From Candidatus Vicinibacter affinis (lineage in GTDB: Bacteria > Bacteroidota > Bacteroidia > Chitinophagales > Saprospiraceae), in contig JADJNH010000005.1 in assembly GCA_016714365.1 (NCBI GenBank), positions 3,138,501-3,202,500 on the forward strand: 64,000 nt of DNA. The letters are read 5' to 3'. The notes below the pieces were generated by a model. The model worked only from the letters and a program-made list of their open reading frames with translations, made no database searches and was not told the origin of the DNA. Position numbers and translations under genes: made by a program. Of this stretch, positions 46,077 through 54,998 are shown in pieces (within the stretch, counting starts at the first letter, position 1; each line of letters begins with the position of its first letter).

Positions 46077-48890
46077 TTACTTCAGAATTTTCTTTAAAGT
46101 TCTGGTGTTCCCATAGGAATCCACCCCATAAAAAAGATAAACCGAAGACGGCAGATTTGATAAATTGATACTTTCTCCATCCTTTACATCTCCGGAATGC
46201 AACAACTTGCCATGGAGGTCATAGACCTTTAATCTAACGGATGTCCTACTGGTATGGCTCAATCTAAATATTCCGGATGAAGTTTGATCGAATGTCCAGC
46301 TAACCAGACCAAGGTCTTTGGTAGAAACGGGCTGAAAGACAATCTTCACCTCTTGTTTTTCTCCAAAACAGAGCTGATCTGCCGGCCGTACTGCCCAATC
46401 AAAAAAATGGTAGAAATAACTGTCCCCATAATCCGAACTGGTTATTCTGCAAAGATCTTGCATAAAAAATGGATAGATGAAGCCTTTATTGCTTCGCTCC
46501 AGTCTTGGCCCTATATTGCCATAGTACAGCTTGTTTGTATCCGGATTGGTAGTCAAGGAATAATTTACATTTGATCCCTTACATAAAAAGCCCAAATAAA
46601 CCCTGTTCAACCCTGCTTCCAGATAAATTTCTTTGGTCGCAACAGTTGCTTCCATTTTATCCAACAACATGATTTCGCGTTTACCGCGGGTATCTGTATA
46701 GATGGTCACGCTGTCTAAAATAAAATCCCGGTAACAGGTAAACAACATTTTAGGATTTAAAAAGGCAGCCGGATAAGCACCCCCTTCATAAACAGGACTT
46801 TTCATGCCCCCGTACGAATGTTTAAATCTTCCGATTTGGAAAGCCTGTGCCCAATATGAACGTGATTTGTCAACCAGTGGCGTCTGGTATTGAGGTCCGG
46901 TAAACACCGGAACAGAATCCTCCAAAGTATTAAACCAGAAGGTATTTGGATTATCTGAGGTAATGGTTGCCATCCCGGGTGAAGTCAAAGTATCCCCTTT
47001 GAGTTGCAGTAATTCCACCGGATCCTGAACCAATACTTCCAGCGTATCCGAATCATAAGTCTGACAAACACCTTTTACAGATGCAAAGTATAATCCAGAA
47101 TCCCGTATCAATCGGATCGAATCCTGGTTACCATCCCACCACACTTTTTGGTCAAATTCCGGAACCGACAATTCTATCACATCGCCTGCACACAAGATTT
47201 TTTGATAATTGATGTTAAGCCTTGGTTTTTCTACCGGATCAATGAGTAAAGTAAAATTTTCCGACACTGAATAACAATCGGAAGAATCTGTATGAGTATA
47301 GAAATAAACTCCGGCAGAATCGATGTTTAATTTTTGGGAATTGGCTCCTGTATTCCACAGAATGTTTTGAAGACTTGAAGAACCGAATATTTCAATAATC
47401 TGGTTATTGCATAAAATACTGTCTTTTGTCGGAAATATTTCTGGATGTTGGCGGATACATTTGCCTTCCGTGATCAAATAAAATTGATCCACATCAAGTT
47501 GGTTAAACACTTGTCTGATTCCCGAAGGCCAATAAATTACCAGGCTGTCAATGGACTTTGAATCATTTAATCCAAAATGAAGATTTAGGCTATTTTGAAT
47601 CCCAAAAGATTCTCCACTTTGAACTTCACTGAATTGCTTTTTTTCACCTGCATAGATAAAAATTCTACTGCCAATTCCATTTAAATTTGATTGAATGCCA
47701 TGTAAGCCCAGCTGTACATAGTGGTTCGTGCCTCCCGGATTTATCCAGGCGCGGTCAATTCTGTTATTTGGTTCATTGAGCAGATAAGCATAGGAGGCAT
47801 ACAGGTCGAGATAGCCATCCGAATTCAAATCTCCTACGGCAAGAGAACTCAAGGGTTTTTCTCCTAGATTGGTAGACAATTGACTAAAATGGCCCTCCCC
47901 GTCATTCAACCAAAGTTCAGTACCTGAACCGGTAAGCAGTATGTCGAGATCCGCATCATTATCCCAATCCCTGAGTGCAAATTGAATAACGACCGCTTCC
48001 GGTTTAAATCCGGATGCCAGGGTAAAATCTTCAAAGCTGTGATCGGCTCGCTGCATGAATACTTTGGAGGGTCCATAGTGATTACCTACCACCAAATCAT
48101 TTAATCCATCTCCATTGATATCCCCAGTTACAGCCATCCAACTTTGCTCGTGATCATCTACACCAAGAGCAGTTCCTTTTTCAGAAAAAACGCCATTTTC
48201 GTTGAGATAAAACAAATTGATTCGTCTTGGGTCAGTGGTGTCTGTAACGCCTGCACGACATTTTGAAATATATAGATCCCCATCCCCATCCTGATCGAAA
48301 TCGCTCCATAAAATCCCGTAATTACCTGCTTCATTTGCTTTATTGGGAAGAGACAAATCAATCCAGGATTTATTGTTCCAAAGTTTGCCGGATTTATTCT
48401 CAAACACACGACTTTTTTCATTGTCATTACAGATGCTAAAGTCTACCCATCCATCCTTATTGATGTCGTAAAAACTTGCACCCTGGGCAAAAAAAGCAGA
48501 AGCATCTACCCACTCTTTCTTAAATTGGATACCGTCATTGTAAAGCACGAAAATGCCCAATTGATCTGCACCTAAAACGATGTCATTGAAACCATTTCTA
48601 TCCAAATCGGCTGCGGAAACGGACCACAAGGCAATGTTGGATTTTACCTGAAGGTCTTTCCAAATAAAAACAGCTTTTCCCGAATTGATTCCGAGCCATA
48701 TTTTTTTTGACTGATCGACCACCAACAAATCATCCACAAAATCACCGTTAAAGTCGGCGACACAAACCGGAATGCCTGAAAAAAACTGTTGCTGAAATGG
48801 CTTTTCAGTAAACTTAAATGTCTCTTGCCCTAATGCAGGTAGAATTGACGAAAAAACAATTATTGCAAAAACTAAGATCCTTATTCCCAT
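46077..48890 (-). CDS. Secreted FG-GAP/ASPIC-UnbV protein with T9SS sorting domain
   Basis: A 937-residue exported protein. After a signal peptide (1-21, LGQ) come several FG-GAP/VCBS repeats with Ca2+-loop motifs (DFNGDFVDDLLVV, DINKDGWVDFSIC, DQDGDGDLYISK), an ASPIC/UnbV domain (about 390-470, GIGSRIFIYAGEKKQ), Ig-like beta segments, and a T9SS sorting domain at the end (LKVYDLHGKLLHSGD). It is probably displayed on the surface; the ligand is unknown. Compared with the lipoprotein at 24886-28230, it shares the propeller/UnbV core but uses a different anchor. A TATATTTG element lies 22 bases upstream (48913-48920). Confidence 0.85.
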   Translation of the reverse strand: MGIRILVFAIIVFSSILPALGQETFKFTEKPFQQQFFSGIPVCVADFNGDFVDDLLVVDQSKKIWLGINSGKAVFIWKDLQVKSNIALWSVSAADLDRNGFNDIVLGADQLGIFVLYNDGIQFKKEWVDASAFFAQGASFYDINKDGWVDFSICNDNEKSRVFENKSGKLWNNKSWIDLSLPNKANEAGNYGILWSDFDQDGDGDLYISKCRAGVTDTTDPRRINLFYLNENGVFSEKGTALGVDDHEQSWMAVTGDINGDGLNDLVVGNHYGPSKVFMQRADHSFEDFTLASGFKPEAVVIQFALRDWDNDADLDILLTGSGTELWLNDGEGHFSQLSTNLGEKPLSSLAVGDLNSDGYLDLYASYAYLLNEPNNRIDRAWINPGGTNHYVQLGLHGIQSNLNGIGSRIFIYAGEKKQFSEVQSGESFGIQNSLNLHFGLNDSKSIDSLVIYWPSGIRQVFNQLDVDQFYLITEGKCIRQHPEIFPTKDSILCNNQIIEIFGSSSLQNILWNTGANSQKLNIDSAGVYFYTHTDSSDCYSVSENFTLLIDPVEKPRLNINYQKILCAGDVIELSVPEFDQKVWWDGNQDSIRLIRDSGLYFASVKGVCQTYDSDTLEVLVQDPVELLQLKGDTLTSPGMATITSDNPNTFWFNTLEDSVPVFTGPQYQTPLVDKSRSYWAQAFQIGRFKHSYGGMKSPVYEGGAYPAAFLNPKMLFTCYRDFILDSVTIYTDTRGKREIMLLDKMEATVATKEIYLEAGLNRVYLGFLCKGSNVNYSLTTNPDTNKLYYGNIGPRLERSNKGFIYPFFMQDLCRITSSDYGDSYFYHFFDWAVRPADQLCFGEKQEVKIVFQPVSTKDLGLVSWTFDQTSSGIFRLSHTSRTSVRLKVYDLHGKLLHSGDVKDGESINLSNLPSSVYLFYGVDSYGNTRTLKKILK

Positions 48891-48912
48891 GGTTAGAGGA
48901 TTTAGTAAAACA

Positions 48913-48920
48913 CAAATATA
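48913..48920 (-). promoter_or_regulatory. Bacteroidota -7 promoter element
   Basis: TATATTTG on the minus strand, an exact TAnnTTTG match 22 bases upstream of the ASPIC/UnbV gene in the 57-base divergent gap with the methyltransferase gene. Confidence 0.5.
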
Positions 48921-48947
48921 AATTTTTTATATATATTCGCCGCTAAT

Positions 48948-49760
48948 ATGTCAGTCATTTCGCAGTTTTTGCAGAAAATAGTGGTTTATCTCCGCTATTA
49001 TTTCAAAGCAAATACAAGATATCGATTTCACAGCCCCTATCTTTTCCATTTGATTGAATCTTGTTTTGATGCAGAGCGTAATTATTATGACTTCTCTACC
49101 CTGGGTGAGAATTATTTACACCTGGTCAACAGAAATGAATTGATCGGTGTTGATGAATTCAGCCAAAAAAGGAATCAAGGCGGTTTGCTTCTTGGAACAT
49201 TTGCAAAAAAAGCACTGCATCCGCCCGAACAATTGCATGAGTTATACCGGTTGGTAAAATACCTGAAGCCTGCATCCATACTAGAACTAGGTGCCTGTCT
49301 TGGTTCCAGCAGTGTCTGTCTGGCGCTGGCCTCCAAAAGTTTACTGCAAGACAGTGTAGAAGGAAATGGCCAGTTCGTTGATATTGCAAAGGAGCTGGCT
49401 GCCAAATCAAATTGCAGTCATATTCATTTTCACCATCAGGATTTTAGAAAATTTTTATCAGACAATCGGGAGACGAAATATGATTTCATCATGCTGGACG
49501 GAGATCATACAAAGGCCGCTATGTTGGAATACGTTCCGATATTGCTCCAAATGCTGAATGAAAAAGGGGTTTTGCTTTTGGACGACATTCATTGGTCTAA
49601 AGGGATGCATGAGGCCTGGCTTGAACTTACGCTGCATAATTTAGTGCCTTGCAGTCTGGAAACCTCACGATGGGGACTGCTCTTTAAGGACAAAACACTG
49701 AGCCAGGGTCGATATAGCTATATTCAGGCAGGTTTTAAACCTTGGCAGCGCTGCATTTAA
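48948..49760 (+). CDS. Class I SAM-dependent methyltransferase (Methyltransf_24 type)
   Basis: A 270-residue cytosolic enzyme. The SAM-binding motif I is ILELGACLGSSSVCLA (about 110-125), motif II is near VEGNGQFVDIAKELA, and an acidic KYDFIMLDGDHTK segment follows, as in the O-methyltransferase-like Methyltransf_24 family. Substrate unknown. An N-terminal extension of about 85 residues (YRFHSPYLFHLIESC) is common to Bacteroidota members. It is divergent from the T9SS gene and co-directional with purA 215 bases downstream; no functional link to purA is implied. Confidence 0.85.
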   Translation: MSVISQFLQKIVVYLRYYFKANTRYRFHSPYLFHLIESCFDAERNYYDFSTLGENYLHLVNRNELIGVDEFSQKRNQGGLLLGTFAKKALHPPEQLHELYRLVKYLKPASILELGACLGSSSVCLALASKSLLQDSVEGNGQFVDIAKELAAKSNCSHIHFHHQDFRKFLSDNRETKYDFIMLDGDHTKAAMLEYVPILLQMLNEKGVLLLDDIHWSKGMHEAWLELTLHNLVPCSLETSRWGLLFKDKTLSQGRYSYIQAGFKPWQRCI

Positions 49761-49975
49761 AACATTCAAGACAAATTGATGTCCAGAGTGGATAAAATTC
49801 AAATTAGCGTTTGGTGATTTCAATGTAATTGACCTCGGCAAAAAATTTAGGATAAGTACCTGTGTTAAATCCTGCAAAAAGGGAAAATTGATATAAATGT
49901 GGGCATTGCAGTTTTCAATTACCGTGGCTTTTCTGAGGATTTGCCTAACTTCGCGCCTTATCAAAGCTTTTAACG

Positions 49976-51244
49976 ATGCCAGTTGATGTTATACTTGGAT
50001 TGCAATGGGGAGATGAAGGGAAAGGAAAGATTGTAGATTTCCTAGCCGATCAATATGAGGTGGTGTGTCGATTTCAGGGTGGTCCAAATGCAGGTCATAC
50101 CCTTTACATTAATGGGACCAAGTATGTTTTGCATACCATCCCTTCAGGAATTTTTAGAACCAATGTTCAAAATGTAATTGGCAATGGTGTGGTGATAGAT
50201 CCCACTACCTTGGTGAAAGAGATTGACCAAATCAAACATGCGGTGCCGGATCTTCATGAAAGGCTGCTGGTCTCACACAAGGCGCATTTGATCCTTCCCA
50301 GTCACCGATGGATTGATCTTGCCTCGGAGACTTCCAAGGGAAAAGAAAAAATAGGTTCTACGTTGAGAGGCATCGGTCCCTGTTACATGGACAAGACCGG
50401 TCGTAATGGATTGAGGGTTGGAGACATTGAGCAGGCAGGTTTTGATCATAAATATCAGGTACTCAAACAAAAACACCTTCAATTCATCAGGCAGTTTCCG
50501 GAAGTGGAATTTAACATTGAAGCAGATGAAGAAGCATGGATGAACAGCCTTGACAATCTTAGAAAATTAAGAAAAGTAAATGCAGAATACTGGCTGGCAG
50601 AAATGCTTGCCAAGGGTAAGAACCTGCTGGCAGAGGGGGCCCAGGGCACCATGCTGGATGTGGACTTTGGCACTTATCCTTTTGTAACATCTTCTAATAC
50701 CATTACTGCCGGCGTTTGTACCGGGCTGGGAGTGCCTCCCAATCAAATTCGTAAAGTCATTGGCATTGCCAAAGCCTATTGCACACGGGTAGGCTCAGGG
50801 CCGTTCCCTTCAGAATTATTGGATGCTACCGGTGAAAGGCTGAGGCAGGAAGGAAAAGAATTCGGCTCCACAACGGGACGGCCGCGACGTTGCGGGTGGT
50901 TGGATTTAGTGCAACTCAAATATGCCATCATGGTGAATGGAGTTACCGATTTGTGCATTACTAAAATTGATGTGCTGAATAATTTTGAAGAAATTTCTCT
51001 GGTAGATGGATACCAGGTAGGTAATGATTTGACGCAAGAGATTCCATTTGACTTGAATTCAGTGACTTCCACCCATACCAATAGTTTCAAGGGATGGGAA
51101 ACTGCGTTGAAGCATGACAACAACTTTGATTCACTGCCAAAATCTCTAATCTATTATGTACAGCAAATCGAAAAGCTTTGCAATCTGGGTGTAAAATATC
51201 TATCAACAGGACCGGGAAGAGAAGAGTTGATCGTGAGGGATTAA
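49976..51244 (+). CDS. purA: Adenylosuccinate synthetase
   Basis: A 422-residue cytosolic enzyme that joins aspartate to IMP with GTP, the first committed step of AMP synthesis. The P-loop-like GLQWGDEGKGKIVDFLA (about 8-24) carries catalytic Asp13. GGPNAGHTLY (about 36-45) contains the catalytic His, and later blocks include LEGAQGTMLD-like LAEGAQGTMLDVDFGTYPF and the TTGRPRRCGW region. Length and motif order are normal. The ATG at 49976 gives the usual MPVDVILGLQWGDEG N-terminus. No regulator or operon partner is visible. Confidence 0.97.
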   Translation: MPVDVILGLQWGDEGKGKIVDFLADQYEVVCRFQGGPNAGHTLYINGTKYVLHTIPSGIFRTNVQNVIGNGVVIDPTTLVKEIDQIKHAVPDLHERLLVSHKAHLILPSHRWIDLASETSKGKEKIGSTLRGIGPCYMDKTGRNGLRVGDIEQAGFDHKYQVLKQKHLQFIRQFPEVEFNIEADEEAWMNSLDNLRKLRKVNAEYWLAEMLAKGKNLLAEGAQGTMLDVDFGTYPFVTSSNTITAGVCTGLGVPPNQIRKVIGIAKAYCTRVGSGPFPSELLDATGERLRQEGKEFGSTTGRPRRCGWLDLVQLKYAIMVNGVTDLCITKIDVLNNFEEISLVDGYQVGNDLTQEIPFDLNSVTSTHTNSFKGWETALKHDNNFDSLPKSLIYYVQQIEKLCNLGVKYLSTGPGREELIVRD

Positions 51245-51350
51245 TTGGTGTTGCCATATAAATTTTCAATACCTAAATAATCCGATTGAAGTTCGTTAAA
51301 AAGAATTTTAACCCTCAAAAGTCACTTTGCATTAATTGGTAAATCCTATT

Positions 51351-51373
51351 AAACTTTTTAATATAAAAGGTTT
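51351..51373. terminator. AT-rich hairpin between convergent purA and porin genes
   Basis: AAACTTTTTA/TAAAAGGTTT, a 10-bp stem with one G-T pair and a 3-base loop. It ends at the porin stop and is followed by a short T-run on the plus strand. Confidence 0.4.
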
Positions 51374-52807
51374 TTAAAATCGATAATTCATTACCAAATT
51401 ATACAAGTTCATCTCCACTTTATTAATGGTATATCTTGGGTTGTCATACGTCGTTCCATTTTTGATTTTTGATACAAAAAGTGCGTACAACTCAAAGCCC
51501 TGTAGCTTACCACTGAACACATAACGGACCTCTGCGTTCAATTGAAAATAAGAAGGCATACCGTATTTATTAAGCTTAAAATCTTTTACATCCGGCAATT
51601 CAAAATAACCAATTGCTAAACCAGTAGTAAAACGTTTTGACTTCGAAAAATAATTAATTTTAGCAACGGAGGCATGCACATCACCATAGCCTTCATTTCT
51701 TTCTCTGGGCATGAATGTATAAAATGGGTCCCTACCCCATTCTCTCGGGAAAAGATATCGGCCGTGACTGGTGATTCTTGTATAATTCAGGGAGGTCTCC
51801 AGAAAGGAATTTTTAAATACAATTCTTCCGCTGAACACCATCGATTTACTACCCTTTTGAATATAGGTTTTTAATGGATCTGTGTTTCCTCCATTTTGAA
51901 TGGCGTCTTGCCTGATTAGCTGAATCCCGCCAGAAAAGGTTGATTTTTTTTCTTTAAAAATTGTAAAATCACTTTGCAGCAATGCCGAGTTCAGTATGTT
52001 ATCTATCGTGTAATTCCAAATAGAAATTTTGAATCGAGCATTTCTGTTGTAGCTTATCCCTACAACACCAGTGCCATTGCTGTTTAAATTATTATAGTAG
52101 TTGCTCTGCATACCACCCGGCTGCACACCGGATGGGTACAAACCAATTGATTTGACCCCGGAATACCACTTAGTGGTTGACCGAGGAGAGAAATTATAGA
52201 GAAACCCTCCTTCGATTTTTAACAATTTGCCGGGAAATAATTCTGTCCAAATTCCTTCAACTACTGATGGTCTCATTCTTCCATCCTGCAGGTTGATCAA
52301 TGGAGAATTTAAAAGAAATTTTCCAAACTGTAGATAAGATTTTCTGAAATGATATTTCAAATAAAATTCCTCCAACCGGTTGATGTCATTTTTGTTTTCC
52401 GGATTCTGAATGTCAAACAAACCCAATTCATAACGACTGAGTTGGTTGGTTGCACTGTCTTTTTTTGTTAGATCGCTTGAACCAAGATTAAAAATATAGA
52501 AACCGCTGACACCAAATTGAAATCCCTTAAACTTGGCTGTTTCGTAACGCAACCCTCCACCACCTGCATTTGCAAAATAGTCCGTCAATCCGGATTCATT
52601 ATCTGTCGCCATAAAAAAATAACGGAAGTGTCCATTAAATTTTCCACGACGAAAAGCGCTCAACAGGTTGTTAGTATCCGGAGATTCCAATTCGGAGCTT
52701 TTCCAGATTCCTGGTTTCTCCTGTAAGTCCTGATGCTGTGCCTGAATATTTGAAAAACAAAAAATAACCAATAGGGACACTATGAGTGTAAACCGGATGA
52801 AATTCAT
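51374..52807 (-). CDS. OprD-like outer-membrane porin of the sulfur operon
   Basis: A predicted barrel protein of about 477 residues with a signal peptide (MNFIRFTLIVSLLVIFCFSNIQAQ). The block SAFRRGKFNGHFRYFFMAT near the N-terminus and the many strands ending in aromatics fit the OprD-type porin family. The C-terminal strand ends NLVMNYRF. The frame opens at a TTG at 52825, but the ATG at 52807 gives a normal signal peptide. It is the last gene of the operon that also carries the TsdA-like cytochrome and SoxB-like hydrolase, so passage of a small sulfur anion such as thiosulfate or tetrathionate is a reasonable inference. Confidence 0.75.
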   Translation of the reverse strand: MNFIRFTLIVSLLVIFCFSNIQAQHQDLQEKPGIWKSSELESPDTNNLLSAFRRGKFNGHFRYFFMATDNESGLTDYFANAGGGGLRYETAKFKGFQFGVSGFYIFNLGSSDLTKKDSATNQLSRYELGLFDIQNPENKNDINRLEEFYLKYHFRKSYLQFGKFLLNSPLINLQDGRMRPSVVEGIWTELFPGKLLKIEGGFLYNFSPRSTTKWYSGVKSIGLYPSGVQPGGMQSNYYNNLNSNGTGVVGISYNRNARFKISIWNYTIDNILNSALLQSDFTIFKEKKSTFSGGIQLIRQDAIQNGGNTDPLKTYIQKGSKSMVFSGRIVFKNSFLETSLNYTRITSHGRYLFPREWGRDPFYTFMPRERNEGYGDVHASVAKINYFSKSKRFTTGLAIGYFELPDVKDFKLNKYGMPSYFQLNAEVRYVFSGKLQGFELYALFVSKIKNGTTYDNPRYTINKVEMNLYNLVMNYRF

Positions 52808-52828
52808 AAAAAAATTGTAGATCAAATT

Positions 52829-53284
52829 TTAAAAACCAGCTTTGATGTAGTACCAACCTTCGGATTGTCGTTTTACAATGTGGTAAATTCCTGCAGGGAC
52901 GGTAGCAATCCCCGACAACAGTTGTTCATTATTCACCTTGCGTTCTTTCATAGAAAATTCACATGCATCAAAAGCTATTCCTCTTCTGATCATTTCTTGT
53001 ATTCCACTTGCAAACATACTTTTATCCTTGTGCAGGAGATCTAAACCCGGTCCATGACAGACTACTTCAATTTTTATTTTTGGATCTACTGTCAACAGAT
53101 TGTTTAACTGGCGCATCAATGCCTTGTGTGCGAGTGTGTCCCCGCTGACCAATTGAAAAATCACTCTGAATGATTTCGCTTCGATGCTGATTGTTTCGGA
53201 AGGTATATTGCTTTCTTGTGCTTTTGCATTGAACGAAATTCCCGATATCAATAATATTGAAAGTAAAATTTTAAAACTTCTCAT
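52829..53284 (-). CDS. Exported DsrE-like sulfur-carrier protein
   Basis: A 151-residue protein with a signal peptide (1-22, AKAQ), so it acts outside the cytosol. The fold signature is DsrE/F-like: IEVVCHGPGLDLL (Cys76) and a second Cys in AFDACEFSMKERKV (Cys108), at the position of the sulfur-binding Cys in DsrE-type proteins. Most characterised members are cytosolic sulfurtransferases; exported forms are known but little studied. It sits between the SoxB-like gene (18 bases upstream) and the porin gene, so periplasmic sulfane-sulfur transfer is the likely role. Confidence 0.8.
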   Translation of the reverse strand: MRSFKILLSILLISGISFNAKAQESNIPSETISIEAKSFRVIFQLVSGDTLAHKALMRQLNNLLTVDPKIKIEVVCHGPGLDLLHKDKSMFASGIQEMIRRGIAFDACEFSMKERKVNNEQLLSGIATVPAGIYHIVKRQSEGWYYIKAGF

Positions 53285-53302
53285 TTTATTATTTTTTAAT
53301 AA

Positions 53303-54997
53303 TTATTTAAATTCATAATCTACTCCCCACACTTGTGTAAGCAAGGTCTTTGGTGCATCCAGTGCCACTGCATTGTTGTGAGGTGTGGGTGTTACCGGCG
53401 AGCTTACTTTTAAATAATCTCTGAGCATTGTATGAAGTGTATAAGGAGTATTTTTTGGATTTTTTACGCCTTTAATCCGACACAACATATCCTCCGGATC
53501 GCCATCGCGTTCACAGGCGCAAATTTTATAAATTCTGTCAGCTTCTAAAGCCCTGTTGTTAATTAACACTTCCTGCACCCGCTTACCCTTTTCCCCAAAA
53601 GCATTAAAGCTGACTTTCATGCCATGAAATTTTATGACCCAACCTCCAAATCGTTCAGAAGCATTTTTTGCAAAGACATTGTTTAATTCCTTTTCCAACC
53701 ATTCACTGATTTGTTTGCCTGTTACTTCTGCCTGTCTGACAGTACTGTCAACTGGTAACATATCGTAAATATATCCATTGGTGATGGGAATATTTCCAGT
53801 GTGGTCTGGACTTACTCTTGGTGGACAAAATCTAAATCCATTGGACAATACGACATCCATTTCCGGCATTCTCCAACGCAAAGCATCCAGTATTAAAGTA
53901 TCGATTGTGTTCTCAATCACGAAATAACGATATAAAGGAATGGTACTGTAGCCTACGACCTGTGTGATGTCCTTTTTGAAAGGTTGTTCTTTTTCATCAA
54001 TGATTTTTTGAACAACTTTATTTGGCTTAATTTTTTTTGTATTGATTTCCACCAATTGATAATCATCTTTAACGACTTTACCATTTTGAATGGTCAATTG
54101 CAATTTTCCAACGAAAGATCCGAAAGCCCCAGGCTCAACCACTTTAGCATATTTTCCAACGATGGGTTTTCTGACCCTTTCATGGGTATCCCCTCCTAAA
54201 ATATAATCCACGCCTTCGCATATTTCCTGATTGGAAAGATTAAGCTGTTGGGAGAGTCCCAAATGTGAAAGCAGAATGACATAAGTACATTGCTCCTGAT
54301 TGCGAAGCAGGTCTACATAATATGGTAAATTAAATTCCGGATGTGCATAAATAATTCCTTTGCTGTAGTTTGGAGATTGCCTAATAGGAACTAATGGATC
54401 TGTATAAGCAATAAAACCAATTTTTACTCCTGCCACATTCCAGATGTGGTAAGGTTGAAAAATAAGTTCTCCTTTTTTTCCCTCTCCCAGATCGTGAAAC
54501 ATATTTGTGCATATCTTCGGTGCATTCAGTGCGCCAAGAAGTTTCTGCATGGCTTTTTTATAATAAATTACTTCCCAGTTGCCCGGTATGTAAAGATCAT
54601 AATTCAAAGCATTTAAAATTGGAACCAATGATTCTCCGGTGGTTTTTACAGACAATTCACTTCCCTGAAACATATCCCCGGTATCCAAAATAAAAGTATT
54701 TGGATTGTGGGATCTTTCATTTTTAAAATAACTGGCCAGATAAGCATATCCACCCGTCTTTCTAAAAACTGACTGATTGTTTTCCCAGAAAAGTTCATCA
54801 TGAGGATGTAGCTGACAATGGACATCCGTGGTCTGAAGTATGTTTAATACAAATGGCTTGTCAGATGCAAGATCATCGGGAATATCTTCTTCCCCAACAG
54901 GATGAATGACATTAGAAATTGGAACAGCGCCTACCAATCCGGTAGATGCTCCAAGAATGCCCATCTGTTTAATAAAATCTCTCCTTTTCTGAGTCAT
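53303..54997 (-). CDS. SoxB-like dimanganese hydrolase (5'-nucleotidase superfamily), Tat-exported
   Basis: A periplasmic enzyme of about 564 residues. The frame is open from 55138, but the ATG at 54997 gives a Tat signal (KRRDFIKQMGILGA) and lies 1 base after the cytochrome stop, so translation is coupled. Metal-site motifs are TTDVH (Asp58, His60), LDTGDMFQG (Asp105, Asp108) and PGNWE (Asn140). The Trp in GNWE, rather than the GNHE of ordinary 5'-nucleotidases, is the SoxB-like feature; SoxB removes sulfate from SoxY-bound thiosulfonate. No soxYZ, soxA or soxX is visible here, so the true substrate could differ. A plain 5'-nucleotidase remains possible. Confidence 0.78.
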   Translation of the reverse strand: MTQKRRDFIKQMGILGASTGLVGAVPISNVIHPVGEEDIPDDLASDKPFVLNILQTTDVHCQLHPHDELFWENNQSVFRKTGGYAYLASYFKNERSHNPNTFILDTGDMFQGSELSVKTTGESLVPILNALNYDLYIPGNWEVIYYKKAMQKLLGALNAPKICTNMFHDLGEGKKGELIFQPYHIWNVAGVKIGFIAYTDPLVPIRQSPNYSKGIIYAHPEFNLPYYVDLLRNQEQCTYVILLSHLGLSQQLNLSNQEICEGVDYILGGDTHERVRKPIVGKYAKVVEPGAFGSFVGKLQLTIQNGKVVKDDYQLVEINTKKIKPNKVVQKIIDEKEQPFKKDITQVVGYSTIPLYRYFVIENTIDTLILDALRWRMPEMDVVLSNGFRFCPPRVSPDHTGNIPITNGYIYDMLPVDSTVRQAEVTGKQISEWLEKELNNVFAKNASERFGGWVIKFHGMKVSFNAFGEKGKRVQEVLINNRALEADRIYKICACERDGDPEDMLCRIKGVKNPKNTPYTLHTMLRDYLKVSSPVTPTPHNNAVALDAPKTLLTQVWGVDYEFK

Positions 54998-54998
54998 G

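Noticed and set aside
49946..49953. TAACTTCG as a -7 element for purA
   Set aside because: One mismatch to TAnnTTTG and no -33 partner, so too weak to annotate.
49665..49964. 99-codon minus-strand frame between the methyltransferase and purA genes
   Set aside because: It overlaps the methyltransferase gene and lies where the purA promoter must be; no protein-like features.
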